Positions 41,374 through 49,167 of a DNA stretch of 64,000 bases are shown here, in pieces; positions within the stretch are counted from its first letter, which is position 1; each line of letters begins with the position of its first letter. The notes below the pieces were generated by a model. That model ran no database searches. It was not told the origin of the DNA and worked only from the letters and a program-made list of their open reading frames with translations. The translations under genes and the position numbers were made by a program. The stretch is from contig JAVBWO010000024.1 of assembly GCA_036677375.1 (NCBI GenBank), forward strand, positions 248,001 through 312,000, in the 5' to 3' direction. This DNA is from JAVBWO01 sp036677375. GTDB lineage: Bacteria; Bacillota; Dehalobacteriia; UBA4068; UBA4997.

Positions 41374-43035
41374 CTACCTATAAAGAATGGCGGCGCTCCC
41401 CAATCGAGCTCCTTCCCGCTGCAAAGCGGGATAAAGGGAACTTACCGCCTGATTGCTGTCAAAAACCAGCTTGGTATCTTTTTTTTCGATAGCTTCCACA
41501 ATGAGCGCCGCCGCTTCAAAGAAAGCAGGAACCATGCTCTCCGCACTGCCGGCTTCAACATCCGTAAGCCAGCCGGTATTGCTGTCCAAAGGCAGTACCG
41601 CTTCTCGTCCCGCTTCTCCTATCATGGCCAAGGTAGGGCTTGCCACAATGCCGCCGCGGGCCAGCTTGGGGATCTGAAAAACTTCGACGGACTCAATTTC
41701 GGACATTCCTAATAAGCTGCTGACAGCATTGACGCCGCTTACCAAAAAATTAAAGGCTTTCTCCGCCGCTTTCAGCAACTTGTTGACAAATCCGATGGCA
41801 TCGTTGATGGAGCTTTTAAAACTTTCCGGCAGCAATGCCAGGACACCGTCCAGGATCTCGCCCAATCCTTCCCAGGCGCGCTGCCAGTTTAGGGTAAAAA
41901 TACCTGTAAGGAAAGTTAGTACACCGGTGAGCATCTGTGTCAGCCCTGTGAGCATATCTAAGATATTACCAATACAGTTCAGCGCCGCTTCCAGGATGCC
42001 TTCCATACAGTTGACCAGAATAGGAGAGAAACTGTAAGCGATCTCCTGATAGATAGGCTCCAGAACATTGGCGAACAAAGTGGCGATGAGCTCAAACAAA
42101 GCGCTCAGCATTTGCATCATCTGGTTAAAAAAAGGCTCTAAATGCCCCGTCCAAAATAAGCTGAACTGGTTAATAAAGACTTCTTTCAAAGGCTCCGCGA
42201 AGGTTTCCACAAATACGGCCCATATCTCTTGCAGCGAGCCTGTCAGTTTTGAAAAGCTTTCTTTCCAACTGGCGGCCAGATCATTCACGCCCTGCCGGAA
42301 GGATTCCACATTGAGATAAGCCAGAGAAAACCCCGAAGCCAATAAGCCCAAAGCGCTTAAAAAGGCGGTCAGCGGATTAGCGGCCAGCAGAGCGAAAAAA
42401 CCTGTGATCCCGGCAATAAAAGCTTCCGGTGACACCAATCCGGATAAAACAATACTCAAGCCGCTGAAAGCCGCTACGATCACGCTGAAATTTTCATCCA
42501 CCCAGTTTTTCAAGGCTTGGAAGGAAGTGACCAGCTTACCCACACCCGTCAGGGCTTCCTCCGGCTGAAAAGCCAGTTCAGGCAAAGTAACTGCCGCAAC
42601 GCTGTTTGTAGCACTTGCAGCACCTGTATCATTGCTCCCGCCTAATTGGGCAACGGCTTTAGCCGCAGCCTGGGCCGTCACATTGATCTGGTCAAAATTA
42701 GCCAGAGACCCTTTGGCCGCTTTGGTCACCTGGGTAGTACTCTGGGCCAGTTTTTTCATATTGCCGTTTGCTTTCTCTACCGTTTTCCCAAAGGGTGAGG
42801 GAAGTAGTCCGTCCATGCTGCTTTGCAGCGTCGCCGCCATGCCACCGGAAAGATTGTTCTGCATTTTGTTAAGCTCGATAGCAGCCTGCTGTAGTTGCTT
42901 ATTAAATTGGAACATGGTACCGGAAAGCTTGTTTTCAAAAGCGTTGACGGCATCCGACGCGCTTTTGGCTTCCTTTCGCAATGGCTTGGTATTCAGGGAC
43001 ATATCGATCATAAAGCTCTCTAAAGTAACCGTCAT
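41374..43035 (-). CDS. Phage tail tape measure protein (short)
   Basis: A 553-residue protein. The N-terminal third is helical coiled-coil-like (KSASDAVNAFENKLSG and following). The middle carries many hydrophobic segments (GITGFFALLAANPLTAFLSA, FELIATLFANVLEPI). The end has the tape-measure hallmark LARGGIVASPTLAMIGEAGR with EAVLPLDS, at about residue 450-485. Tape measure length sets tail length, so this predicts a short siphovirus-type tail. Its ATG overlaps the stop of the frameshifted chaperone gene as ATGA. Confidence 0.9.
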   Translation of the reverse strand: MTVTLESFMIDMSLNTKPLRKEAKSASDAVNAFENKLSGTMFQFNKQLQQAAIELNKMQNNLSGGMAATLQSSMDGLLPSPFGKTVEKANGNMKKLAQSTTQVTKAAKGSLANFDQINVTAQAAAKAVAQLGGSNDTGAASATNSVAAVTLPELAFQPEEALTGVGKLVTSFQALKNWVDENFSVIVAAFSGLSIVLSGLVSPEAFIAGITGFFALLAANPLTAFLSALGLLASGFSLAYLNVESFRQGVNDLAASWKESFSKLTGSLQEIWAVFVETFAEPLKEVFINQFSLFWTGHLEPFFNQMMQMLSALFELIATLFANVLEPIYQEIAYSFSPILVNCMEGILEAALNCIGNILDMLTGLTQMLTGVLTFLTGIFTLNWQRAWEGLGEILDGVLALLPESFKSSINDAIGFVNKLLKAAEKAFNFLVSGVNAVSSLLGMSEIESVEVFQIPKLARGGIVASPTLAMIGEAGREAVLPLDSNTGWLTDVEAGSAESMVPAFFEAAALIVEAIEKKDTKLVFDSNQAVSSLYPALQREGARLGSAAILYR

Positions 43036-43382
43036 AGGGTTCCTCCTTCCCGGCGCTGCTGCAGCGACTCCATTTTATCCCGGTAATCCTCGATCCGCTT
43101 TTTGGCCGTCTGCCAGTTTTGGGGCTGCCGTTCCGGCATCAGACCGGGAAATGCCTTTTCAAAGGCCGGCATCTTTTTGGGATTGTGAAAGGCAATGCTT
43201 ATAAGGATTACGGTATTATAAAGGAGCACTGCCTGCCGGTGGGCATTTTCTTTCTCTCTTATGGCAAAAGCACTTGTTATGCCGTTTATCTCCCGAGGCG
43301 TTAATTGCCAGAAATCAGCGGGCGGCACGCCCCATGCCACCGCTTGTGGAAAAAATTCCCCAAATAGCTGCTCCGCCTCCAC
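43032..43382 (-). CDS. Tail assembly chaperone, T-like frame (reached by frameshift or GTG start)
   Basis: A 116-codon frame starting VEAEQLFGEFFPQAVAWGVP, with the PADFWQLTPREI motif at about 21-32 that marks second tail-assembly-chaperone proteins. Its frame is -1 relative to the preceding gene and already open through the slippery heptamer at 43385-43391. It may thus be made mainly as a C-terminal extension of the upstream chaperone, giving a fusion of about 226 residues. A GTG at 43382 overlapping the upstream TAG could also be used. It overlaps the tape measure start by 4 bases. Confidence 0.85.
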   Translation of the reverse strand: MEAEQLFGEFFPQAVAWGVPPADFWQLTPREINGITSAFAIREKENAHRQAVLLYNTVILISIAFHNPKKMPAFEKAFPGLMPERQPQNWQTAKKRIEDYRDKMESLQQRREGGTL

Positions 43383-43711
43383 TACTTTCCCGCTATTGCG
43401 GCAGCTTTTTCTCCGCCTGGGGCAATGAAGCCCGCCTTTTCCAGTAATTCCAAAAGCAAAGCGGTCAACTCCTGAAAGCTGCCGCCCTGGGTCACATAGC
43501 GGTCATAGATTTCCCAGGCCTCGTCTTCCTTCATCTTGGGTTGGCAAGGCAAAAGCGCTCCCCAAAGCAATGTTAAAAGTGTAGAAAAATTCTCCAAATG
43601 ATTAAGAGCGGTGAACAGCCCTTGTCCCAGTTTTCGTTCCACCTGTACGATACTGCCCGCGGTAAGGCGGAGCTGATAGTCGGTATCTCCGACACTCCAT
43701 AACGTATACAT
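43382..43711 (-). CDS. Tail assembly chaperone, G-like
   Basis: A 109-residue protein from ATG 43711 (AGGAGG upstream): MYTLWSVGDTDYQLRLTAGS, then VQVERKLGQGLFTALNHLEN and a helical end. The pattern (L-R-L-T-x-G-x-x-x-x-x-E-x-x-L-G) is that of the GTA_gp10/Phage_TAC_11 group of tail tube chaperones. The last sense codons GCG GGA AAG before TAG form the slippery heptamer GGGAAAG. The gene sits between tail tube and tape measure, the fixed place of these chaperones in siphoviruses. Confidence 0.88.
   Translation of the reverse strand: MYTLWSVGDTDYQLRLTAGSIVQVERKLGQGLFTALNHLENFSTLLTLLWGALLPCQPKMKEDEAWEIYDRYVTQGGSFQELTALLLELLEKAGFIAPGGEKAAAIAGK
43385..43391 (-). promoter_or_regulatory. Programmed -1 frameshift heptamer GGGAAAG
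   Basis: Minus-strand G GGA AAG in the zero frame lies directly before the TAG stop of the G-like chaperone gene. A -1 slip re-pairs to GGG AAA and continues GTA GTG GAG into the T-like frame. This is the same heptamer as in the lambda G/GT genes, at the same functional place. Confidence 0.85.
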
Positions 43712-43801
43712 ATTCTTTTCCTCCTTAATAAAAATCCCGAATACCTGTGGCCATGCCGATTTCAAAATATTTTTGGCTAAAACATATTCTACCTTAAAGG
43801 A

Positions 43802-43835
43802 ACCGGGACAGCCCTTGCGGTAGCCGTCCCGGCTC
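43802..43835 (-). terminator. GC-rich hairpin between tail tube and chaperone genes
   Basis: Minus-strand AGCCGGGACGGC and GCTGTCCCGGTT form a strong stem and lie 10 bases after the tail tube stop. The following T-run is short (CCTTTAAGG). It may be a partial terminator that lets the tail tube gene be expressed above the chaperones and tape measure. Confidence 0.55.
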
Positions 43836-43843
43836 CAATTTTT

Positions 43844-44284
43844 TTATTCGCTGACATCCGAGATGTCGCTTGCCACCGCAATGACTAATGTAAAACTGAT
43901 GGCGCCGTTTACCGCCACACTGTCTCTTCTGACCGACACATAACCGGAAAAAGCATGGCCGCTGCCATCGGGGTATATCACCTTGAAGCTTTTCACCGTT
44001 CCGGCGTTCTCAGCCGTGCGAAGGACCGTATAGCTGTTTTTGATCAGTAAAGTGGTGTCGGTATCATCGGCGTTATAGTAAAATTTGAATTCCATGTCTC
44101 CGAAGTCCTGAACCCCGAAAACATAGCGCTTATTGGTATCGGACAGATTGGTCACTTCGATCTTCTCAGGAGCGCTTCCCATTTCCGGCACCTCGTAGAG
44201 GCCGTAAAGCTCCTTCCACAACGGGCTGCCGCTGGTACCCTGGTCGAGATAAAGCTTGGTACTGATACTGGAATATTCCGTCAT
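43844..44284 (-). CDS. Phage major tail tube protein
   Basis: A 146-residue beta-rich protein starting MTEYSSISTKLYLDQGTSGS. KIEVTNLSDTNKRYVFGVQDFGDMEFKFYYN, read in parts, fits the tail tube pattern (a defined specification of strand, then DFGD and E/F-F-x-YN). It is located between the tail completion gene and the chaperones. GGAGGA lies before ATG 44284. Confidence 0.85.
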   Translation of the reverse strand: MTEYSSISTKLYLDQGTSGSPLWKELYGLYEVPEMGSAPEKIEVTNLSDTNKRYVFGVQDFGDMEFKFYYNADDTDTTLLIKNSYTVLRTAENAGTVKSFKVIYPDGSGHAFSGYVSVRRDSVAVNGAISFTLVIAVASDISDVSE

Positions 44285-44389
44285 ATTTTCTCCTCCTGTT
44301 TTTTATTTTGCAAATCTCGCCTTGCCGCCTGCCATATAATCTTGTCAATCAACCGCGGACAAAAACCTCTTTATATCACCCATGATGTC

Positions 44390-44752
44390 TCATGCCCCAT
44401 AGATCTTACCGGTCTCTTGATCCACCTTTCCATTGAACCGCATGGTTTTATGGAAGAATCCCGGTTTGTCCGGAACATCAGCGGTAAACTGCCGCACCAA
44501 CCCGGCTGCGGTCAGGACGGCGGCCGCTGCCTGAGCGGTTGCCTCCATTCGCTGGGGGTTTTCTCCCTTGTCCCACACGTCAATCTGAAAAGAATACCGG
44601 ATCAGGCGTTCGGTGCCGTTCAAATTCATTGCCGTTTCACCGCCCCTCTGATAAAAAGAGATCATGGGAAAGTGCTCCCACTGGCTGGGATAGGCATAGA
44701 CCGTTTCCCCCACGCCGGCTAAAATGCCGTACAGATATTCCTGCACATTCAT
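44390..44752 (-). CDS. Phage tail completion/terminator protein (DUF3168-like)
   Basis: A 120-residue protein: MNVQEYLYGILAGVGETVYA, then YPSQWEHFPMISFYQRGGE and YSFQIDVWDKGENPQRMEAT. The pattern of a modest hydrophobic start, a P-x-I-x-F strand and an I-D-V/I-W strand followed by a helix is that of tail completion proteins. It immediately precedes the tail tube gene. 105 bases without a gene separate the two. Confidence 0.78.
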   Translation of the reverse strand: MNVQEYLYGILAGVGETVYAYPSQWEHFPMISFYQRGGETAMNLNGTERLIRYSFQIDVWDKGENPQRMEATAQAAAAVLTAAGLVRQFTADVPDKPGFFHKTMRFNGKVDQETGKIYGA

Positions 44753-44753
44753 G

Positions 44754-45029
44754 TCATATCACCTTATTCAGCCTTTCTCTTAATAACTTTTGCCATAGCT
44801 TGGCAAGGGAGTCGGCAGTAGGAATTTCCTTCCGTGGCCTGGGCGCTCCCAGCTCATAAGAACCGAATTCCTCCTGCAACAGCTTTTCTCCCTGCCAAAC
44901 CAGGTAAATCCGGTCGCCTGCCGCCAAGACCTCTACTTTGTCATCTTGAGCCAGCTGCCCCCGGATCTTGGGAAACGCTTCTTCCCCCATACAAGACAAA
45001 ACCACCGCAAGATCCTTTAGCTTTTTCAT
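44754..45029 (-). CDS. Phage neck/connector protein, function inferred
   Basis: A 91-residue protein MKKLKDLAVVLSCMGEEAFP that ends basic and helical (SLAKLWQKLLRERLNKVI). Its ATG overlaps the preceding stop as ATGA and its own stop is two bases before the tail completion start. In siphovirus gene order this is the HK97 gp10-like neck/completion place, but I recognise no signature. Confidence 0.65.
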   Translation of the reverse strand: MKKLKDLAVVLSCMGEEAFPKIRGQLAQDDKVEVLAAGDRIYLVWQGEKLLQEEFGSYELGAPRPRKEIPTADSLAKLWQKLLRERLNKVI

Positions 45030-45343
45030 AAGGATTCTCCCAGGCAACGTCCATGTCCCTGGTATTGGCGGCTGCTGATAACACGATATTCCGGCTCCGT
45101 GGCCCCTGGGGAAAGGCTAATGCCTTCCCCCTCCGCCAAAGACCCGCTGCCTAAATAGATTTCCACCATTTTGGTGATCCGGCTGCCGTAAAGGGCTATT
45201 GTCAAAGCGCTTTCGGCAGGAATGACCCGTCCATACAGGCATTCCTCCATCTGCCATGTGCTTTGTGTCATGCCCAGGTAGCTTCCGTCCGTCCTGCGGC
45301 GCCATACATGGATCGGTTTCATATCCTTACGGATCAGTTGCAT
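45026..45343 (-). CDS. Phage head closure (head-tail joining) protein
   Basis: A 105-residue beta-rich protein with MKPIHVWRRRTDGSYLGMTQ and the ALTIALYGSRITKMVEIYLG strand region. Size and place, after the connector and before the neck gene, fit an SPP1 gp16/HK97 gp7-type stopper protein. The start overlaps the connector gene by 10 bases. Confidence 0.72.
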   Translation of the reverse strand: MQLIRKDMKPIHVWRRRTDGSYLGMTQSTWQMEECLYGRVIPAESALTIALYGSRITKMVEIYLGSGSLAEGEGISLSPGATEPEYRVISSRQYQGHGRCLGESL

Positions 45344-45651
45344 TCCATCACCGTCCCCACCATGACATAAGGTGACAGCTGCGCTAAAAAAGACTTGGGC
45401 AGGTCTTGATCCAGACTACCGAATTCACGGCCGACGCCGCCCTCGCTGCGGCTTACTTCCCCTTCGGTGCCCAAACGGTTATAATAAATAACCGCCAGGT
45501 CCAAGAGAGCTCCTTCCAATCCCGCCGCCAATTCCCTAATCCGGCAATAGCCGCAGATATAATCCGATGCTTTTTCCAAAAGCAGCAAAAGCAAATCGTC
45601 CTGGCTGCTGCCGTCTAAGCCCAGCAACAGCTTTAGCTGAGCCAATAACAT
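45334..45651 (-). CDS. Phage head-tail connector (adaptor)
   Basis: A 105-residue helical protein: MLLAQLKLLLGLDGSSQDDL, then LLLLEKASDYICGYCRIREL and GALLDLAVIYYNRLGTEGEV with SRSEGGVGREF. This is the pattern of gp6/gp15-type adaptor proteins (L-K-x-x-L-x-I/L-D, A-x-x-x-I, Y-N-R-x-G-x-E-G). It starts 2 bases after the capsid gene ends. Confidence 0.85.
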   Translation of the reverse strand: MLLAQLKLLLGLDGSSQDDLLLLLLEKASDYICGYCRIRELAAGLEGALLDLAVIYYNRLGTEGEVSRSEGGVGREFGSLDQDLPKSFLAQLSPYVMVGTVMECN

Positions 45652-45653
45652 CT

Positions 45654-46748
45654 CTAGCTACCCAAGACAACACTGATAACAGCGGAAGCCGCCACGCATT
45701 GCTTTTGCGCGTTGCCTAAGGCCACCGCTACTTTGTGTCCGCCGGTGGCGGTGATCACCCCGTCGGCGGGCAATACAGTCCAGCCGCTCAAGTCGTCGCC
45801 AAAGGCGGCGGCGGTGACGCTTGCGGCGGTTTTATAATATAGCGTGCCCCCGTTTACATTACCGGAAATGCTTAGCTTTCCGGTGCCCGCGCTTTCACCA
45901 CCGGTCATGGTTAGGTTCAAAACACCCAACTGGCCGTAATGAAGCAAAATAGCCGACTTTTTATTATCCAAAACAAAGGCGTCATAATAGGTCAGCCCTT
46001 CAACAAGGCTGCCCGCGATACCGGGCGGGTTTTCATGGATGGTATATTCCGCCAGCTTCTGGGGAGCGGTAGTGGCGCTGGGATGGGTGATCAAAAAAGA
46101 GCTCCCGGCATAAAGGTAACCAGAGGGCACCACAATGATGGCGGCGCCGTCTACCATGCCTACCTGACCTTTGATAAGCATGTTCTGAGCCATATCACCG
46201 GAGCGGATAAAAGCGCCGCTTTGTTTCAGCAGGCTATAATAACCTGGGGTTACAAAAGCCACCCTGCCCGCAACAGGTACTTTTTTCTCCGTAAGTTCCG
46301 CCATAGCTTCCAGGAACTTTTCATAGGCATTAGCGGCGGTAATCGCCAAAAGAACGCTGTTTCCGGCATTCTCCGCCATTTTCGACAAGCGCCACATATC
46401 GATCTCGGGAATCACCACTTCATTCATCTGACGGGAAAGAGCGTTGGCTGCGTCCCTGATGCCTTCCGGGCTGTCCACGCCGTTGGTTCGGTCGATGGTA
46501 AAGGTAAAGGAGCGTTTCCGGCTCATGGTCAGCTCCTGGATCAGATCACCCAGCTCCAAGGGATTACCGTAGCGGTTGGAACCGCTGTTGTTGTAATCGT
46601 TCAAAGGCGCTGTCTCCATGGAATAAACCTTCACGGTCTGTGCTCCGGTAAAATCATAATCGCTGTTTACAGCGGACGCCGTTAAAGATTCGGCGGCAAA
46701 GCGCTCGTCAATGACGTCGGAATACTTGGTAGCCAAATTAATTGCCAT
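45654..46748 (-). CDS. Phage major capsid protein with C-terminal Ig-like domain
   Basis: A 364-residue protein starting MAINLATKYSDVIDERFAAE; AAGGA lies 8 bases upstream of ATG 46748. The HK97-fold part covers residues 1 to about 270 (FTFTIDRTNGVDSPEGIRDA, then MAENAGNSVLLAITAANAYEKF, VAFVTPGYYSLLKQS, IIVVPSGYLY). After it comes a beta-rich module (LNLTMTGGESAGTGKLSISG, then TVLPADGVITATGGHKVAVA) resembling Ig-like decorations of capsids. There is no capsid protease gene, in line with a separate scaffold protein. Confidence 0.9.
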   Translation of the reverse strand: MAINLATKYSDVIDERFAAESLTASAVNSDYDFTGAQTVKVYSMETAPLNDYNNSGSNRYGNPLELGDLIQELTMSRKRSFTFTIDRTNGVDSPEGIRDAANALSRQMNEVVIPEIDMWRLSKMAENAGNSVLLAITAANAYEKFLEAMAELTEKKVPVAGRVAFVTPGYYSLLKQSGAFIRSGDMAQNMLIKGQVGMVDGAAIIVVPSGYLYAGSSFLITHPSATTAPQKLAEYTIHENPPGIAGSLVEGLTYYDAFVLDNKKSAILLHYGQLGVLNLTMTGGESAGTGKLSISGNVNGGTLYYKTAASVTAAAFGDDLSGWTVLPADGVITATGGHKVAVALGNAQKQCVAASAVISVVLGS

Positions 46749-47124
46749 ATTACTCATCCTTTCTTTTTCCATTGTTCTTTTCTTGTTGTCTTATTGCCCC
46801 GTTACCATTGCAATGCTTTTACAATTTCCATCTGCCCTGCCCCGTACTTTTGCCCTAGCTCATTACATATCTCCGAACGCCCTGTCTTATACCTGGCAAA
46901 CACAGATGCCTTTTGTTCTCCCCATTCTTATTTTCAAAACAGAGTAACCTAAACACCGCAAAATCCAATGAACCACCCACCGTCTCCCGGCACTTATAAG
47001 GATTGATTCCTATATTCCTGGCCTAGTGTTCCCGTGATCCTCGTTTTGAGTAGTTGCCCACATTTTTCGTTTTTGTTTTCCCGCTTTCTTCTTTGGTAAC
47101 CTCTCCTAGGGATCCCGCACCTTT
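46749..47124. other. Gene-free interval between capsid and scaffold genes
   Basis: A 376-base stretch on which I see no supported ORF on either strand and no clear terminator. It probably contains a leader or promoter for the capsid gene. In related phages this space is short or holds a decoration protein gene. Confidence 0.5.
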
Positions 47125-47694
47125 TTACTTTTTAAAGCCCCGGACAAAAGGATCATAGCAGCCGTCTCCTGTCTTGCCGGCAGCCGGCGTGCCCGAAACC
47201 CGAACCAAGCGGGCGTTGATACCTTCCTGCACGGCATGGCGGAAAGCCTTTTCCACCGTTTCCATGCTGGCTTCGCAGGCCTCGCCGCTGGTATAATCCA
47301 AAGCGGCGGCCAATTCCGCCGGCAGTCCACGCTGGGCCAGCTGTTCCACCGCCGAAGAACGTAATTCTCGCCGGCTTAAAGATTCCTCCCGTTTTTGCAG
47401 CTCCGCCTCCTTTTTCTGCTGTAAAGCGGCAAACCGTTCCGATTCCGTCATCCGAGCCAACCGCGCCGCTTCCGTCTTTTCCGTCTCCAACCGTGCCGAC
47501 CATTCCTGTTGCAGCTTGCTTCTTACTGTCTCCAGCGCCTGGTTTACACGCTTGTCTGCCGTTTGCTGTAAGAGCTTCTCCAATTCCTGCCTGTTTTTCG
47601 GCATTTCTATAGCTGCCGTCTCTTGTTTTTCAAGAGACACACCGGTTGCACCCTCCCGGTTCTCCATCGCCCCGGCAGTGTTGTTTTCCATCAT
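47125..47694 (-). CDS. Phage scaffold protein (DUF4355-like)
   Basis: A 189-residue charged helical protein. An acidic N-terminus is followed by a coiled coil (LEKLLQQTADKRVNQALETV, SKLQQEWSARLETEKTEAAR, LQQKKEAELQKREESLSRRE), then the LRSSAVEQLAQRGLPAELAA turn and a C-terminal DPFVRGFKK. This is the DUF4355 scaffold pattern, normally between portal and capsid genes as here. The start overlaps the portal stop by 4 bases (ATGA). Confidence 0.87.
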   Translation of the reverse strand: MMENNTAGAMENREGATGVSLEKQETAAIEMPKNRQELEKLLQQTADKRVNQALETVRSKLQQEWSARLETEKTEAARLARMTESERFAALQQKKEAELQKREESLSRRELRSSAVEQLAQRGLPAELAAALDYTSGEACEASMETVEKAFRHAVQEGINARLVRVSGTPAAGKTGDGCYDPFVRGFKK

Positions 47695-48971
47695 TCCGTT
47701 TCCTCCCTTTGTGTTTTCCCATTACTGTTTTCCAATCGGGCAAGCTCTGCCGCCACATTATTGATAAAAGGCAATTGCGCCAACAGGGTTTCTTTTGATA
47801 CCATCCCATCCAGCAAACTGATCATCTGCGCCACTTCCATGGTATCCATTGGCATGGCCCTGGTGAAAACGATTTCCACATTTTTTGGCACAGTCTGCCC
47901 CTGCAATTCCAGAAAGCGCCCCGTCAGATCCAAACGGCGGCGCAGGCCCCGGATAAAGAAACGCTCTTTGATCTTGATCTTCTGTTCAAATCCCAGAAGC
48001 TTATATTCCATGGCCAAGCCGCTGACATTGCCGCCAAAATTATTATCGGTAAGAGCTGGCACCATACTGATTTTGTGGATATCCGCTTCTAAGGCAGTAC
48101 GCAAAATCTCCGTATCCGCTTCGTTCAAGGTCTTGGTAAGATATTCCGCCCGCCCCTCGCCACTTAGAGCCATGACTCCCCATTTTTGTACCTTCTCATA
48201 TGCCGCACCGTCAATATTGCAGTTGGTCAGCACCAAAAGACAGTTGACAAACTGCTCCTTGTCATTGACCCGGTCACTGCACAGAATATTATAGGCGTCG
48301 ATCAAGGTCAAAACATCCTCGTAATCGGCCGTCTGCTCCTCATTATTGTCATACTGCACCAGCGGGATCACACCAAAAAGATTGGGCTCCCGGGAGACTT
48401 CCCGAAAGCCGCCGCCTTCTTTTATCAAAAGCTTAATCTCTTGATCGCTGTACAAAAAAACTTTGGTTTTCCCTTTTAAAGTATAGTAACGAACTCCCAG
48501 AAGGGGCGTATGCTCCACATTATCCTCCACCAAAAGAAATGCCTGCCGCGGGTCGATGGCCGCGAAACCTGGCAAGCCTGGCGCGGCAGCATAAATCAGC
48601 TCAAAGCTTTTACCGAAAATCGATGCGCTTTTGCCCAAGGCAGTATCTTGACTATAGATATTGGCCGCTTTGTAAGCGTGCAATAGCGGCTCCAGATCAT
48701 CTCCCGTATAACTGATGGGGTTACCCACCATATAACCTGTAGCAATATCCGTAATATACTTGGCGTGGTTCACCATGATACGGTTGTTGGGCAGATTCTG
48801 GCTGCGGCTCACCCGTTCCAGGATATCATGCTTTCCGGCATAATAGCGGTACAGCCGTTCCAAGCGTTCGTTTTCTAGGCTATGCTTCTCCAATAAATCC
48901 AATAATTCTCTCTCTGCCAGAATGATCTTACCCGCTTCGTTCAAAACAGCGCTGCGTTCCGTGATAAACAC
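47691..48971 (-). CDS. Phage portal protein (SPP1 gp6-like)
   Basis: A 426-residue protein of the SPP1 Gp6 portal family: LYRYYAGKHDILERVSRSQN near 40, NNRIMVNHAKYITDIATGYM and VGNPISYTGDD after it, then SIFGKSFELIYA and PLVQYDNNEEQTADYEDVLT. The C-terminal stem region contains KISMVPALTDNNFGGNVSGLA and FFIRGLRRRLDL. The dodecameric portal docks the terminase and conducts DNA. The gene is 196 bases downstream of terL. Confidence 0.93.
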   Translation of the reverse strand: MFITERSAVLNEAGKIILAERELLDLLEKHSLENERLERLYRYYAGKHDILERVSRSQNLPNNRIMVNHAKYITDIATGYMVGNPISYTGDDLEPLLHAYKAANIYSQDTALGKSASIFGKSFELIYAAAPGLPGFAAIDPRQAFLLVEDNVEHTPLLGVRYYTLKGKTKVFLYSDQEIKLLIKEGGGFREVSREPNLFGVIPLVQYDNNEEQTADYEDVLTLIDAYNILCSDRVNDKEQFVNCLLVLTNCNIDGAAYEKVQKWGVMALSGEGRAEYLTKTLNEADTEILRTALEADIHKISMVPALTDNNFGGNVSGLAMEYKLLGFEQKIKIKERFFIRGLRRRLDLTGRFLELQGQTVPKNVEIVFTRAMPMDTMEVAQMISLLDGMVSKETLLAQLPFINNVAAELARLENSNGKTQREETE

Positions 48972-49167
48972 TGCTTACCTCCTTTTCCTTTTTTTGTGTT
49001 ACCCGTCTTTCTTTTCATCCGCCGCCTCTTGACAGATATACCAGGGAATCATTGTACTTCCGAGCTGCCTTTCATCCAAAAAAACGGCTTTTCGCATTCT
49101 CCTGGGGCCCGTCTTATCAAGTTCGTCTGCTTCCCCAAGAGTTCAGCGCTCCGTATTTGTTCAAGAA

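Noticed and set aside
45939..46685. 248-codon plus-strand ORF opposite the capsid gene
   Set aside because: Shadow of the major capsid protein gene; no domain and wrong strand for the module.
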